Assembly: GCF_032854445.1 (NCBI RefSeq)
Contig: NC_088306.1
Span: 25,207,764 to 25,271,763 of the forward strand
DNA length: 64,000 nucleotides
Direction of reading: 5' to 3'
DNA from: Liolophura sinensis
Taxonomy: Eukaryota; Mollusca; Polyplacophora; Chitonida; Chitonidae
Part shown: one piece after another, positions 58,271-64,000 of the stretch
Layout of the letters: every line of letters begins with the position of its first letter
How positions within the stretch are numbered: the stretch's first letter is position 1
Program-made: the position numbers and the translations under genes
The notes under the pieces: generated by a model
Told to the model about the DNA's origin: nothing
The model's input: only the letters and a program-made list of their open reading frames with translations
Databases searched by the model: none

Positions 58271-58543
58271 AATTATTGTTCTTGGTTAGCGTGCTAGCGC
58301 AGCGTAATGACCCAGGAGCCTCTCATCAATGCGGTCGCCGTGAGTTCAAGTCCAGCTGATACTAGCTTCCTCTCCGACCGTACGCGGGAAGGTCTGCCAG
58401 CAACCTGCGCATTGTGGTGGGTTTTTCCCGGGCTGTGCCCGGTTTCCCCCCACCATAATGCTGGCCGCCGTCGTATAAGTGAAATATTCTTGAGTACGGC
58501 GTACAACACCAATCAAATAAATAAATAAATTTAAATTATTGTT
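58271..58543 (+). mobile_element. V-SINE-like element with perfect target-site duplication
   Basis: The youngest-looking copy: A box TGGTTAGCGTGC (58283-58294), B box GAGTTCAAGTCC (58342-58353), intact core and (AAAT)n tail. AATTATTGTT flanks it exactly at 58271-58280 and 58534-58543, so the element is 58281-58533. These features show LINE-driven insertion of a pol III transcript. Confidence 0.93.
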
Positions 58544-58554
58544 ATCTCTCCACA

Positions 58555-58865
58555 TTTATATAGGGAATATAAAATATAAAAGACTACAGCATAGACGGTA
58601 AAACGACAGTGTGATAGTTGGCCAGTGGTCATAAGTATAAGGAGTGAAATACAGCCTCTTGACAATTTACCTCACTTAGGCGTTGTTTCAACTGTGGATG
58701 TAAATACTTAAATAGTAGCAATTTACACGCCCCACCGTGTCCCCCACCGTGACTTAAGAAGAACAAGGTAAACATATGCAGTGATTTTAATTGTAATGTA
58801 CTAGAAGCTGGTCTAAAAATACTCAAAATGCTGTGTTTTTATCATATTTAAAATACACACATTAA
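58555..58865 (-). repeat. REP-B, most complete - copy
   Basis: CTACAGCATAGACGGTAAAA, CGACAGTGTGATAGTTGGCC, GAAATACAGCCTCTTGACAA, TGTAAATACTTAAATAGTAG, GACTTAAGAAGAACAAGGTA and AAAATGCTGTGTTTTTATCA cover the whole family from 3' to 5' end. Confidence 0.8.
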
Positions 58866-59763
58866 CACAATACGAAGTCTACATGAATCGAAGAACATGT
58901 CACTCTGAGAATTGATCATATAGACGTACCTATGATAAAGCGCCAGAAACAACGGCTTCAATGGCGATTGTCTAGCTCATTAAATGGAATGTGCCACTGA
59001 GTAACAAACTGTAGCTCTCATTATTATTGACGTCTTAGCGCATCAAGCCTAGCCGGTGAACACGTGTTCTTGTTTCTAAAGACAAACGGACGGCCGTTAG
59101 AGACGAAGACACGAATAAGAACTCCCCCGGCGATTCAGGCTGGTCTCCTTTAACGAACTTCTATAGGAAAACGTGCTTTCGCTAGCGCCAGTGGATTACG
59201 GTGCTGACTAAACGGACGTGTGAGCTTATGTACTGGGCTGGCCCAAGAGACTCCAGTCAACGCACAATGGTTTCTTTTTTCCCCCCTACAGTCATCCTTG
59301 AATCCGTAGCTTGCACTGGCGTGATGGTTTAACCACCGGAATCAGCTTCATTAAGTAGAACTCTAAACTAACAAGCCTCTAAACATCTCTTAAAGTCTCC
59401 AAGGCTTTAAGAATACATACCAGTCTTCGTCAAATCATTTCGTCTTATCACTTTTATCCTTGCTTCTTACATATCGACTGGAGCTGAAATAATAAACTTG
59501 TTGAGAAAAAACACGGCGAATTTAATGACATATTTTTCTTACTTCCACTTTGTGCATTTGGTGACTTTTTTGTAGATAATGGGTTTCAATATTATTTTAG
59601 CATTCCGCAAACTTTTATTCTAACAAATCTTAACAATTACTCGAGGGTTTCAATGAATTACTGACTTCGTAGTTAACTTAAAAATTGATTAGACTTTGCT
59701 CTGACTTGTAGAATACGTTATTTTCATGCTTGGTTAGCATATGATGCGGTAAACAATAGAAAA
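58866..59763. other. No supported feature
   Basis: Nothing recognised except a possible SINE2-head scrap near 59317 (GCACTGGCGTGATGGTTTAA). Confidence 0.4.
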
Positions 59764-59855
59764 GACTTACAGCATAGACAGCAAAACCAGAGCAGCGACG
59801 ACAATGTGATAGCTGGCAACTAGTTCACGTTTATGGAGTAATAACATTTCACCCC
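59764..59855 (-). repeat. REP-B 3'-end fragment
   Basis: CAGCATAGACAGCAAAACCA, GAGCAGCGACGACAATGTGA and TAGCTGGCAACTAG match the end of the family closely; the rest is absent. Confidence 0.75.
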
Positions 59856-60224
59856 TGCGACTGCTGTCAATGACATGGGTTTGGCATTGAACTGTCGCGA
59901 ATTGTCCCAAATGCCAAATACAGATTTTCAACCACACAGCGGGTACTATACGTCTGTGAAAGACGTGAACTCTTCTGAGTTGTAAAACCAAAAAGCCTAG
60001 AAATAAATTGCACTGTGTCTTGCTTGTCTACTGATGCGCGTTCTCAACTGCAATCTGACGTACACTTGTCGTCCAGTTAGGGCGACAGGCCCTCCTAGAT
60101 TTGTTACGAATCCGGTAACACGGATTTGCAGTCACACGTACTGCAAATAGCAAGGACTTCGCTGGTGCAGATTGTTACAGTGAAGAAGATTGTCAGGTAC
60201 CCGCATCAAAGGGCAGTGCTTCAC

Positions 60225-60320
60225 TCCGGGCGCTCCAGGTTCCTCCTTCCATAAAGCAGTCATATTACCCCTTCATAAAGTGACAATTCTTGAGCGCGGC
60301 TTCAATCACCAATCCGATAA
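60225..60320 (+). repeat. SINE tail variant
   Basis: CCGGGCGCTCCAGGTTCCTC, CAATTCTTGAGCGCGGCTTC and CACCAATCCGATAAATACG resemble the variant at 37325. A T-rich tract follows at 60348-60388. Confidence 0.5.
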
Positions 60321-61386
60321 ATACGTAGATCAAATGCAAAAAAGGGGGTTTTTTTGTTGTTTTTTTGTTTTTGTTTTTTTTTTTTTTGTAGTCGAGTCTC
60401 CAAATGATGAAGTAGGGTTCAAACGACGTTGACAATAAAACCCATGACCTGTTGTACCATTCTCAACCACCGAAGATCCGAGAATTCAGCACTATCCTTA
60501 TTATGATGGTTAACATTTTTATTGGCTGAGGAATCCATAAGGCCCATAACACTACATGAAAGAATTCTTCTGGCAAATCTGCTGGAAATTATGGGCTAAG
60601 CTACGGTAATAAACGCCTCATTCATGCATATTTCAGAGCAAAGAACCCGGTAAGCTTTGTTTGTTCTCTGTCCAACCGGCGATATCACAACTTCCTGGAA
60701 CTGAAAAACTTAATGTGGGTTCTGCTTCCGGTTGGCACAGATCGCTTCCGTTGTGCCAGTGGAGCAGTTTCCGGTAAAGTGAAACCTGCTTCATTAACGA
60801 CAGACCGCAAGCGAGTACACTGTAAAAAGTTAAATCATTTGCTATGGAGGTGATGCAAGTCATAATTGTAGAAATGTTCATGTATTTAAGTACCTGTTAC
60901 CTAACCTAACATCCGTGTAACGCCCAGTTGCAACACACACGGAATTACACTTTCTTAAATCCAACAGCATTTAATCAGACAAAGTGAAATGCAATCTCGA
61001 GAGCGGCCTTACAGATCAAGGGAATAAATATACCAATAAAACAATAAATAAATGAATCAATCAATTAGTCAATCAAACAATCAATCATTAGGCACTCACG
61101 CTTAACAGTTTTTTTTAAATAATTCAGCTTGGACTGCAAAAGGGCTGTGCTGTCCGTGTTTCTTAAAACGGAATCAGAACGTGAAAAAAATCCAGGTATA
61201 TTAAACAAACCGGTTTTATCTAGTTACATTGTAGGTGTTTTCTCAAATGTTAGAAGCAAAATGTGCCACGTAATGTTCTTTTCCATGTGATTAGTTGCGT
61301 ATTTAAATCCCTTTTTAACGACTGTATTAAAACATAATGAGACCATTTTTAGTGTATAATACTGAAAAAATATGGGCGGCTAATTT

Positions 61387-61390
<4 letters not shown>
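60321..61390. other. No supported feature
   Basis: No gene; a CAATCAATTAGTCAATCAAA low-complexity patch sits near 61040-61090. Confidence 0.45.

Positions 61391-61471
<81 letters not shown>
61391..61471. repeat. (AT)n microsatellite
   Basis: About 80 uninterrupted bases of AT. Confidence 0.97.
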
Positions 61472-61474
<3 letters not shown>

Positions 61475-61782
61475 TTGTCAAAATAACACTTTTTACAGTG
61501 TATCTAAATTCTTCGCCTCCGAGAACACAGTGTGTGGGCAAAGATCTGTCCATACCTTAATGCACATCCTGTTCTATGTCAGTGGAAAGTGCGATAACGA
61601 AAGTGATTGTAATGACAGCACGAAGTATGCCAGCAATTGTACCTTTTTGTGTTACGTGTAACTCCTCTCTCACTCCTGTACTTAAATCTGCGTGGAGGCC
61701 TGCTAAATATGCTTACATGTGCTTCCATGGATATGCTGGCTGTATATTTTTTCAAGTGTCATTCAGTTACTTTTAAATCTGC

Positions 61783-61880
61783 TGTGGTGGTACAGTGCAT
61801 AGAGCGTCTGCTTCCTGAACGGCATTTCCGGGATTCTATCACGAATCCAGTCATATTTAAGACTTTAGCACTGACAGTGT
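61783..61880 (+). mobile_element. SINE2 head fragment
   Basis: GGTGGTACAGTGCATAGAGC, GTCTGCTTCC and CACGAATCCAGTCATATTTA AGACTTTAGCACTGAC correspond to the tRNA-like head and first body segment; a REP-B copy follows at once. Confidence 0.55.
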
Positions 61881-61884
61881 AATA

Positions 61885-62090
61885 GATGTACACCACAGAG
61901 AGTAAAACCAGAGCTGAGACGACAGTGTGACACTTGGTAAATGTCCACACATAATTCTTAAACAATGTCTCATCAATTTACCTAGGTCAGATTCTTTTAA
62001 CTGTTCATGTAAATGCTTAAATAATAGTAAATGACACGCACTTTAACATCATGACTTAATAGAAGTACATGTACAAGTAGGTGAAAATGT
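61885..62090 (-). repeat. REP-B copy
   Basis: AGTAAAACCAGAGCTGAGAC, GACAGTGTGACACTTGG, TTCATGTAAATGCTTAAATA and ATCATGACTTAATAGAAGTA give most of the family. Confidence 0.75.
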
Positions 62091-62144
62091 ACAGAGATGT
62101 TAAATGGTATTTATAAGACGTCAGGTCGGTTTGTAGAGTAAAAA

Positions 62145-62275
62145 ATATCATACAAAGTAAATCCAGAGCAGCGACGACAGTGTGATATCTCGAATATAGT
62201 CACACGTAACCGGTGAAATACGGCCTCTTGTCCGTTTACCTGAGTTAAGGTTTAATTCTAAACTGCTACTTAATC
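62145..62275 (-). repeat. REP-B 3'-half fragment
   Basis: CCAGAGCAGCGACGACAGTG, TCACACGTAACCGGTGAAAT and ACGGCCTCTTGTCCGTTTAC; a second minus copy close behind the previous one. Confidence 0.78.
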
Positions 62276-63024
62276 TGATGATATCAAGTCAACCAGAGGT
62301 GAATTAGGCCATTTTGCTCAGTGTCTGAAAACATAAAAGCAATTAGTAAGCTTCTCTTCCTATACTTGAAGATGAAGATGTCCACGTTAAAACTTAGACA
62401 TTCAGTTATTTTTCCGTAACTGTTTCATGGCATAAACTGCCAATCGCCTTGTCCATAAAATGTGCTATAAAGATTTCATATCTCCGTTTATTGTCTTTTT
62501 ATCTCAGTTCCATAGTCGGAGATATAGGAAATATTGACATCGATACATAAAAATATGATGTTAGGGTATGCAATAAGGATAATGTCTATTCCACTTATTA
62601 TTCGATGTGGTACTGTCATTGTTTGTATATATGCGCTTTCTTCTTGTATACTTGAGTCATGTTAAAATACAATGGTCCAATCGCAACGGTCATCGGGAAT
62701 GCAACAAGAACCCGATTTAATAATATTACAAGAGCTGCATTTATCTACAAACATCGCTTAATTAGTTGCTAATTACTTGTACCAGAATATTTCAGAGATC
62801 CTCGGGCATGATCCTTACTTGCTTAATCTCCGTGGATTCCTCTCTCCTTGATTCAATGTTTAATTGGTCTTGTCTTACCCTTAGGACAGTACGAACACAC
62901 ACTGCAATATCCTTGAGAGAGCAGCAATTTTGACTGGCTACCTTTGAAGTAGATAACCCTTGTGCCCTGAGAGCCGATGCGAACACAAGCATTTGTTATC
63001 GGCATCTGAAGACATGTGTAGAGG
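62276..63024. other. No supported feature
   Basis: Nothing recognised. Confidence 0.45.
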
Positions 63025-63248
63025 CCTCCTTGGTCGAGTGCTTAGAGTGCTATCGCAGTCCAATGGCAGAGGCCTCTCGCCAACGCGATTGATGTTGAGT
63101 TCAAGTCCAGCTCTATCCAACCTATGGGTGTTCATGAGTTTCCCCAGGGCCCTGTGCACTGTAATGCTTGCCTCTGTCGTATAAGTGAAATATAAATGAA
63201 ATAATCTTGAGTAAGGCGTAAAGCATGAATCAAATAAATAAATATATA
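63025..63248 (+). mobile_element. V-SINE-like element, internally shortened
   Basis: Head GGTCGAGTGCTTAGAGTGCT, B box GAGTTCAAGTCC, then a deletion of about 45 bases in the body. The core holds an inserted AAATGAAAT duplication before CTTGAGTAAGGCGTAAAGC. Confidence 0.85.
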
Positions 63249-64000
63249 AGACACATGCACTTTTAGGAAGTACATGCTCTTGTCTTGGACCACAGTCTTG
63301 TTTCTTTTATCTTCTCGCCTATATTCAGTTTTCTTGAAATCAGTGGTATTTACTATAAAAATTTCAATTTGGTAGTGACATGTTACACCAAAAGCTCTAC
63401 ACAAGGATATGTTGGATTTCCATAAAATTATACAACTAATATTCGGTTGGTGTACTTTCTGTAGTTCATAATGTTAAACTCCTCATGCTTTGTTTCTACA
63501 CCATGAGCTGATTGCTTCGCGTGACGTCATAATTACGTCAAATCAACAATGCTCTCATGTTTACACATGGGGTGCTGCCTTATTAAAACACCATTCCAAG
63601 GTACATTATTTTTGACATGTTATACTTAAACGAAAACAGGAGGCTGAAGATAGATCATATCAAAGATTTCAACGCATTTATACATAATCAGTGTTACCTC
63701 AGTGGAAAACAGCGTTCTCCGAACCGATGTAAATTGTACTGACGTCATATCTTGATGGATCTGTATTTGGATGCTTCCCACTTTTTAAAAATATAAAGCA
63801 TTTATTGAAAACCTGTTTTCCTATATTTTAAAGTATTATTGGTTTCTTGGACAAACTTGCAAAAATATCTAAATAATCCAATTCACAGATTTCTGTTTTG
63901 TGGCTCCTGTTTTATGCCAAAAATCTGAATGGCGTACACGACAAAAACTTGGCCAGGAACGTAGAAATGTATGTCGCCAACCTACGGGATGGCCCTGTAA
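63249..64000. other. Right flank, no supported gene
   Basis: Two TGACGTCA octamers (63521-63528 and 63740-63747) and no other recognised feature. Confidence 0.45.

Noticed and set aside
58281-58353. tRNA gene
   Set aside because: A and B boxes are present, but the sequence is a SINE head followed by the family body, and I see no full cloverleaf.

Overview
This is eukaryotic, AT-rich, repeat-dominated DNA. Short exons with GT-AG introns, dense tRNA-derived SINEs, several minisatellites and long dinucleotide tracts all argue for an animal nuclear genome. The commonest SINE has a conserved 3' core (GCCGTCGTATAAGTGAAATA) and a tail of the form TTGAGTACGGCGTAAAAC plus (AAAT)n. I associate that design with molluscan V-SINE/RUDI-like elements, so a mollusc or another lophotrochozoan is the most likely source. 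This rests on remembered repeat style, not on a search. I see no bacterial operon, CRISPR array, phage or plasmid feature.

The one well-supported gene is on the + strand at 15402-23161. It has five exons joined by four GT-AG introns, and the intron phases agree throughout (1, 2, 1, 1). The predicted protein is 238 residues: an N-terminal CAP-Gly domain whose usual GKNDG signature reads GTHSG, then a low-complexity, Ser/Pro/Arg-rich C-terminal half. Interleaved with it on the - strand is a probable small gene. Its first exon (18580-18649) and second exon (18413-18456) have clean splice sites, and a plausible last exon (16250-16330) runs into an AATAAA signal. If the model is right, exon 2 of the CAP-Gly gene lies inside the last intron of the antisense gene. 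Elsewhere only isolated exon-like or ORF-like pieces appear (967-1051, 14527-14764, 31279-31782, 39619-39864, 51052-51240); all are low confidence.

Most of the window is mobile-element debris: (1) V-SINE-like elements in both orientations, one (58281-58533) with a perfect 10-bp target-site duplication; (2) a second tRNA-derived SINE, called SINE2 here, with good A and B boxes at 40422; (3) a third SINE-like family seen mainly by its tail; (4) an unclassified repeat of about 300 bp, called REP-B, in about 14 partial copies; (5) three broken fragments of a Penelope-like reverse transcriptase (34331-35420 +, 48555-49205 +, 54336-54700 -), the first of which splits a SINE2 copy. Tails of the different SINE families share a common motif, suggesting one LINE partner.

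Tandem arrays are prominent: a 42-bp minisatellite at 7964-8620, a related 42-bp array at 8885-9370, a 29-bp array at 13020-13610, a degenerate array of about 105 bp at 45800-46245, and a strictly regular 44-bp array at 47430-48010. Long (GT)n and (AT)n tracts lie at 30330, 39078 and 61391. The long reading frames in these arrays follow from unit length and are not evidence of genes. The regions 5466-7960, 23162-26080, 37421-39077, 41487-45010, 50036-51680 and 56519-58270 show nothing I can call beyond small repeat scraps. No previously undescribed multi-gene system is evident. The most unusual items are the divergent CAP-Gly gene with its antisense partner, the paired 42-bp arrays and the REP-B family.
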